Shown: positions 27,899 to 40,564, counted from the stretch's first letter. The stretch is DNA of 64,000 nucleotides from Pseudomonas alcaligenes (GCF_041729615.1 NZ_CP154874.1:2609001-2673000); one strand, 5' to 3'. The notes: a model not told the origin generated them from the letters alone. Translations and numbers: made by a program.

Positions 27899-28564
27899 TC
27901 AGTGCGGCTGGGCCAGCTCCAGCACGCGGTCGACCAGCTTGTTGATGCCGGCGGCGGCCTGGGCGATGGATTCGGCCAGCATGTAGGCCGGGGTGCTCAC
28001 CAGCTTGCGCTCGGCGTCCTCGACTATGTCTTCCACCGTGCACTCGATGTGCTGGCCGCCCATGGCGGTGAGGGCGGAGGCGGCCGGATCGTCGGCGGCG
28101 CCCAGGGTGCAGGTGACGCCTTCGCCATAGATCTTCGCCGCCAGGGCCGGGGCGATGCAGATCAGGCCGATCGGCTTGCCGGCCTGGGCGAAGGCCTGGG
28201 CGGCGGCCAGTACGTCAGGCTGCACGCTGCAGTTGGCACCTTCCTGGGCAAAGTTGGAGAGGTTCTTGGCCACGCCGAAACCGCCGGGCAGGATCAGCGC
28301 ATCGAACTGCTCGGCCTTGAGCTCGCGCACGTCCATCACGTCACCACGGGCGATGCGCGCAGCCTCGGTGAGCACGTTCCGGCTCTCCGGCATTTCGGCG
28401 CCGGTGAGGTGGTCGATCACATGCATCTGCGCGATGTTGGGGGCGAAGCACTGCACCTGGGCGCCGCGCTGGTCGAGGCGCAGCAGGGTGATCACGCTCT
28501 CGTGGATTTCCGCGCCGTCGTAGACGCCACAGCCGGAGAGGATGACCGCGACTTTTCTTTGCAT
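27899..28564 (-). CDS. elbB: Isoprenoid biosynthesis glyoxalase ElbB
   Basis: A 221-residue member of the DJ-1/PfpI class I amidotransferase-like superfamily. E. coli ElbB has weak glyoxalase activity and was found through its effect on isoprenoid production. Conserved blocks are VILSGCGVYDGAEIHESV, LILPGGFGVAKNLSNFA and GLICIAPALAAKIYG; the nucleophile elbow cysteine is in ICIAP. The start MQRKVAVIL follows a GGAGAA site; the upstream extension is not conserved-looking. The HNH gene follows closely on the same strand. Confidence 0.93.
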   Translation of the reverse strand: MQRKVAVILSGCGVYDGAEIHESVITLLRLDQRGAQVQCFAPNIAQMHVIDHLTGAEMPESRNVLTEAARIARGDVMDVRELKAEQFDALILPGGFGVAKNLSNFAQEGANCSVQPDVLAAAQAFAQAGKPIGLICIAPALAAKIYGEGVTCTLGAADDPAASALTAMGGQHIECTVEDIVEDAERKLVSTPAYMLAESIAQAAAGINKLVDRVLELAQPH

Positions 28565-28713
28565 GCTGTTCTCCAAGAAATGACCGAAACCTGACGGCAG
28601 TTTACCTGCTGCCCGAGTGTCGCCAAATGTCACATCGGCTGGCATTCACCGCCGCGAGTATCCGGCGCGGCAGGCATAGGATCAGCTTAGGTCAACCCGT
28701 GCCGTGCCGAACC

Positions 28714-29943
28714 ATGAATCTGATCCTGCTCGCCGTTCCCTTCTTCTTCCTGCTGATCGCCCTCGAGCTGCTCGCCGACCGCGTGCGCGGGGTCAGCACC
28801 TACCGCCTGGCGGACTCGCTGAACAGCCTCAGCGCCGGCGTGCTGTCGCAGGCCAGCGGCCTGCTGAGCAAGGCCATCGCCGTGCTCGGCTATGCCTTCG
28901 CCTACGAGCACCTGCACCTCACGGCGCTGCCGGACGAGCCCTGGGTCTGGGTGCTGGCCTTCGTCTTCTACGACTTCTGCTACTACTGGAACCACCGCAT
29001 CGGCCACGAGCGCAACATCTTCTGGGCCTCGCACGTGGTGCACCACCAGAGCGAGGACTACAACCTGTCCACCGCCCTGCGCCAGACCAGCACGGGCTTT
29101 CTGCTGAGCTGGATCTTCTACCTGCCGATGGCCGTGGCCGGCGTGCCGCCGCTGGTGTTCGTCACGGTCGCCGCGCTCAACCTGCTCTACCAGTTCTGGG
29201 TGCACACTCGCCACGTGCCCAAGCTGGGCTGGTACGAGTGGTTCTTCGTCACGCCGTCCAATCATCGGGTGCACCACGCGCAGAACCCGGTGTACATGGA
29301 TCGCAACTACGGCGGCGTGTTCATTCTCTGGGACCGCCTGTTCGGCACCTTCCAGGAGGAGCTGGACGAGCAGCCGGTGGTGTTCGGCGTGACCATGCCG
29401 CTGCGCAGCTGGAACCCGCTGTGGGCCAACCTGCAGTTCTACGTGCAGTTGTGGCGCGACGCGGTGCGTGCCGGCTCCTGGTGGGACAGGTTGCGCATCT
29501 GGTTCATGCCCACCGGCTGGCGCCCGGCCGATGTGGCGGCGCGCTACCCGCTGGACAAACCGGACCTGGCCAGCTTCCGCAAGTTCGACATCCCTCTGGA
29601 CCGGGGGCAGAAGCTCTATGCGGCGCTGCAGTTCGGTATCTATGTGCTGGGCACCAGTTGGCTGCTGGCGGTGGCCGAGGCGCAGCCGCTGGCGCTGCTG
29701 GCCGGCGCCTGGCTGTGGGTGGCCTTCGGCCTGTACTGCATCGGTGCCTGGCTGGAGAACCGGCCTTTTGCCCGCGCTCTGGAGCTGCTGCGTCTGGCGC
29801 TGAACCTGCCCGCGCTGCTCTGGGCCCAGCAGGTGGGCCTGGTGGCGGGAGGCATGCTGGTGTGGTGGTTGCTGGCCGCCTGGAGCCTGGCCAGCCTGAG
29901 CTGGCTGCTGTGGCCACGGCAGGCGAAGACCCAGCCGGCCTGA
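28714..29943 (+). CDS. Sterol desaturase/fatty acid hydroxylase family membrane protein
   Basis: A 409-residue inner-membrane protein with eight or more hydrophobic segments. The di-iron histidine clusters of the superfamily are clear: HRIGHERN, HVVHHQSEDYN and HRVHHAQNPVY, all on one membrane face. The second half (about 250-409) adds four further helices not part of the catalytic core. Such enzymes hydroxylate or desaturate lipids, but bacterial substrates are mostly unknown. It is a monocistronic gene just before hemB, as in P. aeruginosa. Confidence 0.9.
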   Translation: MNLILLAVPFFFLLIALELLADRVRGVSTYRLADSLNSLSAGVLSQASGLLSKAIAVLGYAFAYEHLHLTALPDEPWVWVLAFVFYDFCYYWNHRIGHERNIFWASHVVHHQSEDYNLSTALRQTSTGFLLSWIFYLPMAVAGVPPLVFVTVAALNLLYQFWVHTRHVPKLGWYEWFFVTPSNHRVHHAQNPVYMDRNYGGVFILWDRLFGTFQEELDEQPVVFGVTMPLRSWNPLWANLQFYVQLWRDAVRAGSWWDRLRIWFMPTGWRPADVAARYPLDKPDLASFRKFDIPLDRGQKLYAALQFGIYVLGTSWLLAVAEAQPLALLAGAWLWVAFGLYCIGAWLENRPFARALELLRLALNLPALLWAQQVGLVAGGMLVWWLLAAWSLASLSWLLWPRQAKTQPA

Positions 29944-29973
29944 AGGGAACTGCGGCTGCCCGTCGCAGTCTGG

Positions 29974-31065
<1,092 letters not shown>

Positions 31066-31086
31066 AGCGCCCCAGGGAAGCAGGAC

Positions 31087-33294
31087 ATGAACACCGAGGG
31101 ACTCAGCAACAAGCAGATCGTCGACGCCCAGCTCGAGGTCGAACCGCCCGTGCCGCTGGAGGTCGCCGCCGAGGTGGCGCCCGTCGTCGAGCCGGAGCCG
31201 GCCCCCGCGCCCGCGCCGATTCCCGGCCTGGATGACAGCAGCCTGTACATCCACCGCGAGCTGTCGCAGCTGAAGTTCAACATCCGCGTGCTGGAGCAGG
31301 CGCTGGACGAGTCCTACCCGCTGCTGGAGCGGTTGAAGTTCCTGCTGATCTTCTCCAGCAACCTCGACGAATTCTTCGAGATTCGCGTCGCCGGCCTGAA
31401 GAAGCAGATCAACTTCGCCCGCGAACAGGCCGGTGCCGACGGCCTGCTGCCCAGCCAGGTGCTGGCACGCATCTCCGAGATCGCCCACGAGCAGGTCGAG
31501 CGCCAGTACGCGCTGCTCAACGACGTGCTGCTGCCGGAGCTGGCCAAGCACCAGGTCAACTTCATCCGCCGCCGCTACTGGACCACCAAGCTGAAGACCT
31601 GGGTGCGTCGCTACTTCCGCGACGAGATCGCGCCGATCATCACCCCGATCGGCCTCGACCCGACGCACCCCTTCCCGCTGCTGGTGAACAAGAGCCTCAA
31701 CTTCATCGTCGAGCTGGAAGGCGTCGACGCCTTCGGTCGCGACTCCGGCCTGGCCATCATCCCGGCGCCGCGCCTGCTGCCGCGCATCATCCGCGTGCCG
31801 GAAGAAGTCGGCGGCCCTGGCGACAACTACGTGTTCCTCTCGTCGATGATCCACGCCCACGCCGACGACCTGTTCCACGGCATGAGCGTGAAGGGCTGCT
31901 ACCAGTTCCGCCTGACCCGCAACGCCGACCTGTCGGTGGATGCCGAGGATGTGGAAGACCTGGCGCGCGCCCTGCGTGGCGAGCTGTTCAGCCGCCGCTA
32001 CGGCGACGCGGTGCGCCTGGAAGTGGCGGACACCTGCCCCAAGCATCTTTCGGACTTCCTGCTCAAGCAGTTCAACCTCTCCGAGAGCGAACTGTATCGG
32101 GTCAACGGCCCGGTCAACCTGACCCGCCTGTTCAGCATCACCGGGCTGGAGAGCCACCCGGAACTGCAGCATGCGCCCTTCACGCCGGTGATTCCCAAGC
32201 TGCTGCAGAACGCCGAGAACATCTTCAACGTGGTCGGCAAGCAGGACATCCTGCTGCTGCACCCCTTCGAGTCTTTCACCCCGGTGATCGACCTGCTGCG
32301 CCAGGCCGCCAAGGACCCCAACGTGCTGGCGATCAAGCAGACCCTGTACCGCTCCGGGGCCAACTCGGAGATCGTCGATGCCCTGGTCGAGGCGGCCCGT
32401 AACGGCAAGGAAGTCACCGCGGTGATCGAGCTGCGCGCGCGCTTCGACGAGGAGTCCAACCTGCAGCTGGCCAGCCGCCTGCAGGCCGCCGGCGCGGTGG
32501 TGATCTACGGCGTGGTCGGCTTCAAGACCCACGCCAAGATGATGCTGATCCTGCGCCGCGAGAACGGCGAGCTGCGCCGCTACGCGCACCTCGGCACCGG
32601 CAACTACCACGCCGGCAACGCCCGCCTGTACACCGACTACAGCCTGCTGACCGCCGACGAGGCGCTGGGCGAGGATGTGTCCAAGCTGTTCAACCAGCTG
32701 ATCGGCATGGGCAAGACCCTGCGCATGAAGAAGCTGCTGCACGCGCCCTTCACCCTGAAGAAGACCCTGCTCGACATGATCGCCCGCGAGGCGCAGTTCG
32801 CCAGCGAGGGCAAGCCGGCGCACATCATGGCCAAGGTCAACTCGCTGACCGATCCCAAGGTCATCCGCGCCCTGTACAAGGCCAGCCAGATGGGCGTGCG
32901 CATCGACCTGGTGGTGCGCGGCATGTGCTGCCTGCGTCCGGGCGTACCCGGTGTGTCGCACAACATCCAGGTGCGCTCCATCGTCGGTCGCTTCCTCGAG
33001 CACAGCCGCATCTACTACTTCGGCAACGACGGTGATGAGCAGCTGTTCCTCTCCAGTGCCGACTGGATGGAGCGCAACCTCGACAAGCGCGTGGAGACCT
33101 GCTTCCCGGTGGAAGGCAAGAAGCTCATCACCCGGGTCAAGAAGGAGCTGGAGAGCTACCTGTCCGACAACACCCAGGCCTGGGTGCTGCAGCCGGATGG
33201 TCGCTACCTGCGCCTGAGCCCCAGTGGCAACGCCAATCCACGTAACGCGCAGACGGCGCTGCTGGAGAAGCTCACCACACCACAGCTGCGCTAG
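31087..33294 (+). CDS. ppk: Polyphosphate kinase 1
   Basis: Makes long-chain polyphosphate from ATP, reversibly; membrane-associated. The 735-residue protein has an extra Glu/Pro/Ala-rich N-terminus ([14 protein letters not shown], residues about 30-46) before the four PPK1 domains: N-terminal ([16 protein letters not shown]), head, and two phospholipase D-like C domains. The autophosphorylated histidine is in [13 protein letters not shown], and [17 protein letters not shown] and [19 protein letters not shown] are catalytic blocks. It follows hemB closely and converges with ppx, its functional opposite, across a shared terminator. Confidence 0.97.
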   Translation: MNTEGLSNKQIVDAQLEVEPPVPLEVAAEVAPVVEPEPAPAPAPIPGLDDSSLYIHRELSQLKFNIRVLEQALDESYPLLERLKFLLIFSSNLDEFFEIRVAGLKKQINFAREQAGADGLLPSQVLARISEIAHEQVERQYALLNDVLLPELAKHQVNFIRRRYWTTKLKTWVRRYFRDEIAPIITPIGLDPTHPFPLLVNKSLNFIVELEGVDAFGRDSGLAIIPAPRLLPRIIRVPEEVGGPGDNYVFLSSMIHAHADDLFHGMSVKGCYQFRLTRNADLSVDAEDVEDLARALRGELFSRRYGDAVRLEVADTCPKHLSDFLLKQFNLSESELYRVNGPVNLTRLFSITGLESHPELQHAPFTPVIPKLLQNAENIFNVVGKQDILLLHPFESFTPVIDLLRQAAKDPNVLAIKQTLYRSGANSEIVDALVEAARNGKEVTAVIELRARFDEESNLQLASRLQAAGAVVIYGVVGFKTHAKMMLILRRENGELRRYAHLGTGNYHAGNARLYTDYSLLTADEALGEDVSKLFNQLIGMGKTLRMKKLLHAPFTLKKTLLDMIAREAQFASEGKPAHIMAKVNSLTDPKVIRALYKASQMGVRIDLVVRGMCCLRPGVPGVSHNIQVRSIVGRFLEHSRIYYFGNDGDEQLFLSSADWMERNLDKRVETCFPVEGKKLITRVKKELESYLSDNTQAWVLQPDGRYLRLSPSGNANPRNAQTALLEKLTTPQLR

Positions 33295-33310
33295 CGCCGG
33301 GCACCCGGAT

Positions 33311-33340
33311 GAAAAAGCCCCGCCTCGGCGGGGCTTTTTC
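33311..33340. terminator. Bidirectional terminator between ppk and ppx
   Basis: A perfect palindrome: GAAAAAGCCCCGCC and GGCGGGGCTTTTTC around a 2-base centre, with A and T tracts on either side. It can serve both convergent genes. Confidence 0.92.
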
Positions 33341-33346
33341 ATGGGC

Positions 33347-34846
33347 TCAGTGCACCCTGAGGGTGAAGTTGATGCGCTTGAGCCACTCGGCTTCCTGTTC
33401 GAAGTCGGCCTGGGTCAGCGGATTGGCCTCCAGCCAGCCGTCGGGGAAGGTCAGGTCGAGGCTCTGCGGGCCGGCCAGCAACTGCACCCTGGGCATTTCC
33501 TGAGTGCCACGGATGTGGTGGAAGAGGATCGCGAAGCGCAGCAGCACGCACAGGCGCAGCAGTTGCACACCGTCCTCGCCGAACTCGGCGAAACGGTCCT
33601 TGGGGATGTTGCGGCGGTGGCCGCGCACCAGCAGGGCCAGCATCAGCTGGTCGCGGCGCGAGAAGCCCGACAGGTCCGAGTGTTCGATCAGGTAGGCGCC
33701 GTGCTTGTGGTACTGGTAGTGGGCGATGTCCAGGCCGATCTCGTGGACTCGCGCGCCCCACTGCAGCAGGTCGCGGTGCCAGTCGTCGTCCAGCTGCCAG
33801 GCCGTGGCCACCTGCTCCAGGGCATGCAGGGCCTTGGCCTCGACCCGTGCGGCCTGCTGCAGGTCGACGTGGTAGCGCTCCATCAGCGCGCCCAGGGTGC
33901 GCTCGCGCACATCCTCGTGGTGGTGGCGGCCGAGCAGGTCGTAGAGCACGCCTTCGCGCAGCGCGCCTTCGGAGTGGTCCATGCGCTGCAGGTCGAGGGC
34001 GTCGAAGATCGCCTCGGTGATGGCCAGGCCGGCCGGGAAGATGTGCCGGCGATCCGGTTTGACGCCGTCGATGTCCAGCTTGTCCACTTCGCCGAGCTTG
34101 AGCAGCCTGCGCTTGAGCCAGGCCAGCCCCTCCGGGTTGACCTCGCCTTTGCCCAGGCCGCCGGCCTTGATCGCCAGGCCCACGGCGCGGATGGTGCCGG
34201 AGGCGCCGACGGCCTCCTGCCAGCCCAGGCGCTGCAGGCCCTGCTCGATGTTCATCAGCTCCAGGCGCGCGGCCGTGTAGGCCTGGGCATAGCGCGCCGG
34301 GGTGATCTTGCCGTCCTTGAAGTAGCGCTGGGTGAAGCTGACGCAGCCCATCTGCAGGCTCTCGCGCAGCAGCGGCTCGAAGCGCTGGCCGATGATGAAC
34401 TCGGTGCTGCCGCCGCCGATATCCGCCACCAGACGCTTGCCGGGGGTGTCGGCGATGCTGTGCGACACGCCGAGGTAGATCAGGCGCGCCTCCTCGCGGC
34501 CGGAGATGACTTCCACCTGGTGCCCGAGCAGCTCGTTGGCGCGACGGATGAAGGCGTCACGGTTGCGCGCCTCGCGCAGCGCGTTGGTGCCGACGATGCG
34601 CACGGCGCCCTGGGGCAGGCCCTGGATCAGCTGGCCGAAGCGGCGCAGGCAGTCCAGGCCGCGCTGCATCGCTTCCTCGCTGAGCAGGCGCTCGTCGTCG
34701 AGGCCGGCGGCCAGCTGCACCTTCTCGCCCAGCCGCTCGAGGATGCGGATCTCGCCGTGATCGGCCTTGGCCAGCACCATGTGGAAGCTGTTGGAGCCGA
34801 GGTCGATGGCGGCGATCAGGGGGAACTGCTTGGTGGCATTGGGCAT
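33347..34846 (-). CDS. ppx: Exopolyphosphatase
   Basis: Removes terminal phosphates from polyphosphate, and in the Ppx/GppA family may also hydrolyse pppGpp. The 499 residues hold the actin-like ATPase core, with phosphate-binding loops [14 protein letters not shown] and [14 protein letters not shown], and a C-terminal HD-like helical region ([19 protein letters not shown]). Length agrees with the family. It is convergent with ppk and divergent from trxA; the two polyphosphate genes thus face each other, as in P. aeruginosa. Confidence 0.96.
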   Translation of the reverse strand: MPNATKQFPLIAAIDLGSNSFHMVLAKADHGEIRILERLGEKVQLAAGLDDERLLSEEAMQRGLDCLRRFGQLIQGLPQGAVRIVGTNALREARNRDAFIRRANELLGHQVEVISGREEARLIYLGVSHSIADTPGKRLVADIGGGSTEFIIGQRFEPLLRESLQMGCVSFTQRYFKDGKITPARYAQAYTAARLELMNIEQGLQRLGWQEAVGASGTIRAVGLAIKAGGLGKGEVNPEGLAWLKRRLLKLGEVDKLDIDGVKPDRRHIFPAGLAITEAIFDALDLQRMDHSEGALREGVLYDLLGRHHHEDVRERTLGALMERYHVDLQQAARVEAKALHALEQVATAWQLDDDWHRDLLQWGARVHEIGLDIAHYQYHKHGAYLIEHSDLSGFSRRDQLMLALLVRGHRRNIPKDRFAEFGEDGVQLLRLCVLLRFAILFHHIRGTQEMPRVQLLAGPQSLDLTFPDGWLEANPLTQADFEQEAEWLKRINFTLRVH

Positions 34847-34968
34847 GGTCAGGAGGTCCCTTAACAGAATGCTGGCAGCGCCGGGGGTAGGGTGGCGGCT
34901 GCACCAATGATCTGCATGTTAACCGCCCGCGGCCCGCTTGCCGTACTCTTTCATCAGCTCCATGAAAT

Positions 34969-34991
34969 CCATTGATAGTTAAGCTCAATGG
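34969..34991. promoter_or_regulatory. Perfect inverted repeat in the ppx-trxA intergenic region
   Basis: CCATTGA and TCAATGG are separated by 9 bases in the 219-base divergent region. It lies upstream of a TATCAT -10-like box (35023-35028) that may serve trxA. Possible operator; the regulator is unknown. Confidence 0.4.
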
Positions 34992-35065
34992 CGAGCGGCT
35001 TTCGGCGTGAAGCGAGGCGGGCTATCATGGCGCCACTTTTTTGCTTCCGATCACGGAGACTGTAC

Positions 35066-35392
35066 ATGAGCGAATTCATCACCAACGTCAGCGACGCCAG
35101 CTTCGAAGACGACGTGATCAAGGCCGAAGGTCCGGTACTGGTCGACTACTGGGCCGAGTGGTGCGGCCCGTGCAAGATGATCGCCCCGGTGCTCGACGAG
35201 ATCGCCCAGACCTACGCTGGCAAGCTCAAGGTGTGCAAGCTGAACATCGACGAGAACCAGGAAACCCCGCCGAAATACGGCGTGCGTGGCATCCCGACCC
35301 TGATGCTGTTCAAGAACGGCAACGTCGAGGCCACCAAGGTCGGCGCCCTGTCCAAGTCGCAGCTGGCCGCCTTCCTCGACGCCAACATCTAA
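35066..35392 (+). CDS. trxA: Thioredoxin 1
   Basis: A 108-residue cytoplasmic disulfide reductase serving ribonucleotide reductase, methionine sulfoxide reductase and others. The active site is WCGPC with Cys33 and Cys36; the cis-proline is in [10 protein letters not shown], and the buried Asp is in VLVDYWAEW. Length and motifs match TrxA exactly. The frame extends upstream, but [13 protein letters not shown] at 35066 is the conserved start. A terminator follows directly and rho comes next, the usual order. Confidence 0.98.
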   Translation: MSEFITNVSDASFEDDVIKAEGPVLVDYWAEWCGPCKMIAPVLDEIAQTYAGKLKVCKLNIDENQETPPKYGVRGIPTLMLFKNGNVEATKVGALSKSQLAAFLDANI

Positions 35393-35402
35393 GGCGTCAT
35401 GC

Positions 35403-35432
35403 AAAAAGCCCCGCACAGTGCGGGGCTTTTTT
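35403..35432 (+). terminator. Rho-independent terminator after trxA
   Basis: AAAAAGCCCCGCAC and GTGCGGGGCTTTTTT form a strong stem ending in six T, 11 bases after the trxA stop. Confidence 0.92.
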
Positions 35433-35444
35433 CTGGGCGCAGGC

Positions 35445-35473
35445 TGGACGTCGCGCCAAACCCGGTGTTACAT
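35445..35473 (+). promoter_or_regulatory. Likely rho promoter with a long leader
   Basis: TGGACG and TTACAT are 17 bases apart, giving a start near 35480 and a leader of about 140 bases before the rho ATG. The leader is rich in C and poor in G in stretches (for example CGACGCACCCTCCCC and CTTTCCTTCCCTTCCTC), as expected of a Rho-binding site used for autogenous control. Inferred from known rho autoregulation. Confidence 0.45.
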
Positions 35474-35620
35474 TCGGGCCTGCAGCGGGTTCCCCGTTGC
35501 CCCTCAAGCCGTCGCCGACGCACCCTCCCCGATAAGATCGAGCGATCCAGTCGCCTTCTCCGCGGCGCGGCCTGTAAAGCCCAGTGCTTTCCTTCCCTTC
35601 CTCATAATCATGTCATTCCT

Positions 35621-36880
<1,260 letters not shown>

Positions 36881-36898
36881 TTCCAGCGTTGCCACAGA

Positions 36899-36919
36899 GG
36901 CCGGGGAAACCCGGCCTTT
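36899..36919 (+). terminator. Rho-independent terminator after rho
   Basis: GGCCGGG and CCCGGCC with a GAAA tetraloop, followed by TTTGCGTTT. The GNRA-type loop makes it a stable hairpin. Confidence 0.8.
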
Positions 36920-36989
36920 GCGTTTCTGCAGCCTTCTGAATAACCCAGTTCGGCGCTAAACTTTGCGCCCCGACCTGTGAGGCCCAAGC

Positions 36990-38456
36990 ATGCAGTACCG
37001 CGACCTGCGCGACTTCATCCGCGAGCTGGAAAAGCGCGGCGAGCTCAAGCGCATCCAGACCCCGGTTTCTCCCGTGCTGGAAATGACCGAAATCTGCGAC
37101 CGCACCCTGCGCAAGGGCGGTCCGGCGCTGCTGTTCGAGCAGCCGACCGGCTTCGCCGTGCCGGTGCTCGGCAACCTGTTCGGCACCCCGAAGCGCGTGG
37201 CATTGGGCATGGGCGCCGAGGATGTCGGCGAGCTGCGCGAGATCGGCAAGCTGCTGGCCTTCCTCAAGGAGCCGGAGCCGCCCAAGGGGCTGAAGGATGC
37301 CTGGAGCAAGCTGCCGATCTTCAAGAAGGTCATCAGCATGGCGCCCAAGGTGCTCAAGGACGCGCCTTGCCACGAAGTGATCGAGGAGGGCGAGGCGGTC
37401 GATCTGACCAGACTGCCGATCCAGCATTGCTGGCCGGGCGATGCCGCGCCGCTGATCACCTGGGGCCTGACCATCACCCGCGGGCCGAACAAGGAACGGC
37501 AGAACCTCGGCATCTACCGCCAGCAGGTGATCGGCCGCAACAAGGTGATCATGCGCTGGCTCAGCCACCGCGGCGGCGCCCTGGATTACCGCGAGTGGTG
37601 CCTGAAGCACCCGGACAAGCCCTATCCGGTGTGCGTGGCCCTCGGCGCCGACCCGGCGACCATCCTCGGCGCGGTGACGCCGGTGCCGGATACCCTCTCC
37701 GAATACGCCTTCGCCGGCCTGCTGCGTGGCCATCGCACCGAGCTGGTCAAGGCCATCGGCTCCGACCTGCAGGTGCCGGCCAGTGCCGAGATCGTCCTCG
37801 AAGGCGTGATCCATCCGGGTGAGACCGCGCCGGAAGGGCCCTATGGCGACCATACCGGCTACTACAACGAGGTCGACACCTTCCCGGTGTTCACCGTCGA
37901 ACGCATCACCCGTCGGCGTGATCCGATCTACCACAGCACCTACACCGGGCGGCCGCCGGATGAGCCGGCGATCCTCGGCGTGGCGCTGAACGAGGTGTTC
38001 GTGCCGATCCTGCAGAAGCAGTTCCCGGAGATCACCGACTTCTACCTGCCGCCGGAAGGCTGCTCCTACCGCATGGCGGTGGTGACCATGAAGAAGCAGT
38101 ACCCCGGCCATGCCAAGCGGGTGATGCTCGGCGTGTGGTCGTTCCTGCGCCAGTTCATGTACACCAAGTTCGTCATCGTCACCGACGACGACATCAACGC
38201 CCGCGACTGGAACGACGTGATCTGGGCCATCACCACGCGCATGGACCCCAAGCGCGACACGGTGCTGATCGACAACACGCCGATCGACTACCTCGACTTC
38301 GCCTCGCCGGTGTCCGGCCTGGGTTCGAAGATGGGCCTAGACGCCACCCACAAGTGGCCGGGCGAGACCAACCGCGAATGGGGCCGGGTGATCGAGCGCG
38401 ACGAGGCGGTGGTCAAGCGCGTGGACGAGCTGTGGGCGAGCCTCGGGATCGACTGA
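36990..38456 (+). CDS. ubiD: 4-hydroxy-3-polyprenylbenzoate decarboxylase
   Basis: Prenylated-FMN-dependent decarboxylase of ubiquinone biosynthesis, removing the carboxyl group of 3-octaprenyl (or nonaprenyl)-4-hydroxybenzoate. The 488 residues cover the whole UbiD fold; cofactor and metal blocks include [20 protein letters not shown] (N-terminal domain) and [17 protein letters not shown] with the catalytic glutamates. UbiX, which makes the cofactor, is not in the window. The reductase gene overlaps its stop by 1 base (TGATG). ubiH and ubiI of the same pathway lie 14 kb away. Confidence 0.97.
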   Translation: MQYRDLRDFIRELEKRGELKRIQTPVSPVLEMTEICDRTLRKGGPALLFEQPTGFAVPVLGNLFGTPKRVALGMGAEDVGELREIGKLLAFLKEPEPPKGLKDAWSKLPIFKKVISMAPKVLKDAPCHEVIEEGEAVDLTRLPIQHCWPGDAAPLITWGLTITRGPNKERQNLGIYRQQVIGRNKVIMRWLSHRGGALDYREWCLKHPDKPYPVCVALGADPATILGAVTPVPDTLSEYAFAGLLRGHRTELVKAIGSDLQVPASAEIVLEGVIHPGETAPEGPYGDHTGYYNEVDTFPVFTVERITRRRDPIYHSTYTGRPPDEPAILGVALNEVFVPILQKQFPEITDFYLPPEGCSYRMAVVTMKKQYPGHAKRVMLGVWSFLRQFMYTKFVIVTDDDINARDWNDVIWAITTRMDPKRDTVLIDNTPIDYLDFASPVSGLGSKMGLDATHKWPGETNREWGRVIERDEAVVKRVDELWASLGID

Positions 38457-39424
38457 TGAAAGTCACCCTGCAACCCTCCGGCGCGGTGCTCGAGCTCCAG
38501 CCCGGCGAGCGCATTCTCGACGGTGCCCGGCGCCTCGGTTACGACTGCCCGCAGAGCTGCCGCAACGGCAACTGCCATGTCTGCGCCGCGCTGCTGGTCG
38601 AGGGCCGGGTGCGCCAGGCCGGCGCCGAGCTGGATCACGGCGAGCTGTTCACCTGCCTGGCCGAGCCGCTGGAAGACTGCGTGCTGCACTGGGACGGCGT
38701 GCTCGCCCCCGGCGAGTTGCCGGTGCGCACCTTCGGCTGCCAGGTGCTGGAGCTGAGCGAGGTCGGTGGCGATGTCTGCCGGGTGGTGCTGCGCGCGCCG
38801 GCCGGCAAGACGCCGCGCTACCACGCCGGGCAGTACCTGCTGCTGCAGCGCGACGACGGCGAGTGGTCGGCCTTCTCCCTAGCCTCCGCGCCGCACCATG
38901 GGCGTGACCTGGAGCTGCATATCCTCACCCGCGAAGACAGCAGCCGGCAGATCGTCGCGCAGCTGCAGCGCACGCGCCTGGCGCGGGTGCAGATGCCGTT
39001 CGGCGATACCCACCTGGCCGAACTGCCGGCCGGGCCGCTGGTGCTGATCGCTGCCGGCACTGGCATGGCACAGATGCACAGCCTGATCGAGCACTGCCGC
39101 GCCGTGGGTTTCAGCCACCCGGTTCACCTCTACTGGGGCGTGCGTCATCCCGATGACTTCTACCAGCTGCCGCACTGGCAGGACTGGGAGCAGCAGGCGG
39201 GACTGCAGCTGCACCGAGTGGTCAGCGAGGCCGCTGCCTGGGGCGGTCGCTGCGGCCTGCTGCACGAGGCGGTGTGCCAGGACTTCCCTGACCTCAAGGC
39301 GCTGCACGTCTACGCCAGCGGCTCGCCGGCGATGGTCTACGGCACCCTGGATGCGCTGGTGGAAGCGGGCATGGACCCGCACCAGATGCGCGCCGACGTG
39401 TTTGCCTACGCACCGCGCGAGTAA
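38456..39424 (+). CDS. Ferredoxin/flavin NAD(P)H oxidoreductase
   Basis: A 322-residue electron-transfer protein: an N-terminal plant-type [2Fe-2S] domain with CRNGNCHVC (Cys35, Cys40, Cys43) and Cys67, then an FAD-binding domain with YSL-type SAFSLASAPHHG, and a C-terminal NAD(P)-binding domain with LVLIAAGTGMAQM. It resembles CDP-6-deoxy-glucoseen reductase and phenol hydroxylase reductases, names often given to it in Pseudomonas, but no sugar gene is nearby. Its overlap with ubiD suggests it supplies electrons to ubiquinone synthesis or keeps the flavin reduced; that is inference. Confidence 0.9.
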   Translation: MKVTLQPSGAVLELQPGERILDGARRLGYDCPQSCRNGNCHVCAALLVEGRVRQAGAELDHGELFTCLAEPLEDCVLHWDGVLAPGELPVRTFGCQVLELSEVGGDVCRVVLRAPAGKTPRYHAGQYLLLQRDDGEWSAFSLASAPHHGRDLELHILTREDSSRQIVAQLQRTRLARVQMPFGDTHLAELPAGPLVLIAAGTGMAQMHSLIEHCRAVGFSHPVHLYWGVRHPDDFYQLPHWQDWEQQAGLQLHRVVSEAAAWGGRCGLLHEAVCQDFPDLKALHVYASGSPAMVYGTLDALVEAGMDPHQMRADVFAYAPRE

Positions 39425-39433
39425 GTGCCCGGC

Positions 39434-39467
39434 AACGAAAAAGCCGCCCGCGGGCGGCTTTTTCGTT
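39434..39467. terminator. Strong bidirectional terminator after the ubiD unit
   Basis: A perfect 34-base palindrome: AACGAAAAAGCCGCCCG and its reverse complement, with A and T tracts. Confidence 0.92.
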
Positions 39468-39552
39468 CATCCGATAGGCTGAGTCAGCGCGAGAGGGGCC
39501 GGGGGTAAGGGCTCCGAGTCGCCTGTAACACCCTCACCCGCCCTGTCGGGCA

Positions 39553-39573
39553 CCCTCTCCCAGGGGGAGAGGG
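39553..39573. repeat. CCCTCTCCC/GGGAGAGGG hairpin, dispersed-repeat-like
   Basis: Nine-base perfect arms around AGG, preceded by CACCCTCACCCGCCCTGTCG, a sequence style seen as a scattered extragenic repeat in many proteobacteria. It lies 8 bases beyond the stop of the leftward quinone oxidoreductase gene and could also stabilise its mRNA end. Confidence 0.65.
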
Positions 39574-39580
39574 AATTGCG

Positions 39581-40564
39581 TCACGCCTTTACTTGGACGA
39601 CAACCTTGCCCACGGCCTTGCGCTGGCCCAGCGCGTCGATGGCTTCGCCGCCGCGTGCCAGCGGGAAGGTCTGCGACACCAGCGGCTTGAGCTTGCCCTC
39701 GGCATGCCAGGCGAACAGCTGCTGGAAGTTGGCGGCATTGTCCTGCGGCTGGCGCTGGGCGAAGGAGCCCCAGAACACCCCGACCAGGGCTGCGCCCTTG
39801 AGCAGCGGCAGGTTGGCCGGCAGGGCCGGGATGCCGCCGCCGGCGGCGAAGCCGACCACCAGGAAGCGGCCGTTCCAGGCGATGGAGCGGAACGCCTCTT
39901 CGAACAGTTCGCCACCCACCGGATCGTAGATCACATCCACGCCCTGGCCGCCGGTGAGCTTCTTCACCTCGTCCTTCAGGCTCTGCTCGCTGTAGTTGAT
40001 CAGGTGGTCGGCGCCGGCGTTGCGCGCCACCTCCAGCTTCTCGGCGGTGCTCGCCGCGGCGATCACCTTGGCGCCCATGGCCTTGCCGATTTCCACTGCC
40101 GCCAGGCCGACACCGCCGGAGGCGCCGAGCACCAGCAGGGTCTCGCCCGGCTGCAGGTTGGCGCGCTGCTTCAGTGCATGCATCGAGGTGCCGTAGGTCA
40201 TGCCGAAGGCGGCGGCGGTGGTCAGGTCCATGCTCTTGGGCACCGGCAGCACGTTGTAGCCGGGCACCGCCACTTCCTCGGCGAAACCACCCCAGCCGGT
40301 CAGGGCCATGACCCGGTCGCCGGCGCGCAGGTGCGTGATCTTCTCGCCGACCGCCTTGACCACGCCGGCCGCCTCGCCGCCCGGGGCGAAGGGGAAGGGC
40401 GGCTTGAACTGGTACTTGCCCTCGATGATCAGGGTGTCGGGGAAGTTGACGCCGGCGGCGTGCACCTCGATCAGCACCTCGTTCTTCTTCGGTTCCGGGC
40501 TGGGCAGGTCTTCCAGGACCAGGCTGGAGGCCGGGCCGAAGGCTTTGCAGAGCAGGGCTTTCAT
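39581..40564 (-). CDS. NADPH:quinone oxidoreductase family protein (zinc-free MDR)
   Basis: A 327-residue cytoplasmic medium-chain reductase. The GroES-like N-terminal domain holds AAGVNFPDTLIIEGKYQ, the quinone reductase signature, and the Rossmann domain holds LLVLGASGGVGLAAVEIGKA. The zinc ligands of alcohol dehydrogenases are absent, as in QOR-type enzymes. It probably reduces quinones or enones with NADPH. It stands alone, convergent with the ubiD unit and divergent from the FliL-like gene. Confidence 0.9.
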   Translation of the reverse strand: MKALLCKAFGPASSLVLEDLPSPEPKKNEVLIEVHAAGVNFPDTLIIEGKYQFKPPFPFAPGGEAAGVVKAVGEKITHLRAGDRVMALTGWGGFAEEVAVPGYNVLPVPKSMDLTTAAAFGMTYGTSMHALKQRANLQPGETLLVLGASGGVGLAAVEIGKAMGAKVIAAASTAEKLEVARNAGADHLINYSEQSLKDEVKKLTGGQGVDVIYDPVGGELFEEAFRSIAWNGRFLVVGFAAGGGIPALPANLPLLKGAALVGVFWGSFAQRQPQDNAANFQQLFAWHAEGKLKPLVSQTFPLARGGEAIDALGQRKAVGKVVVQVKA

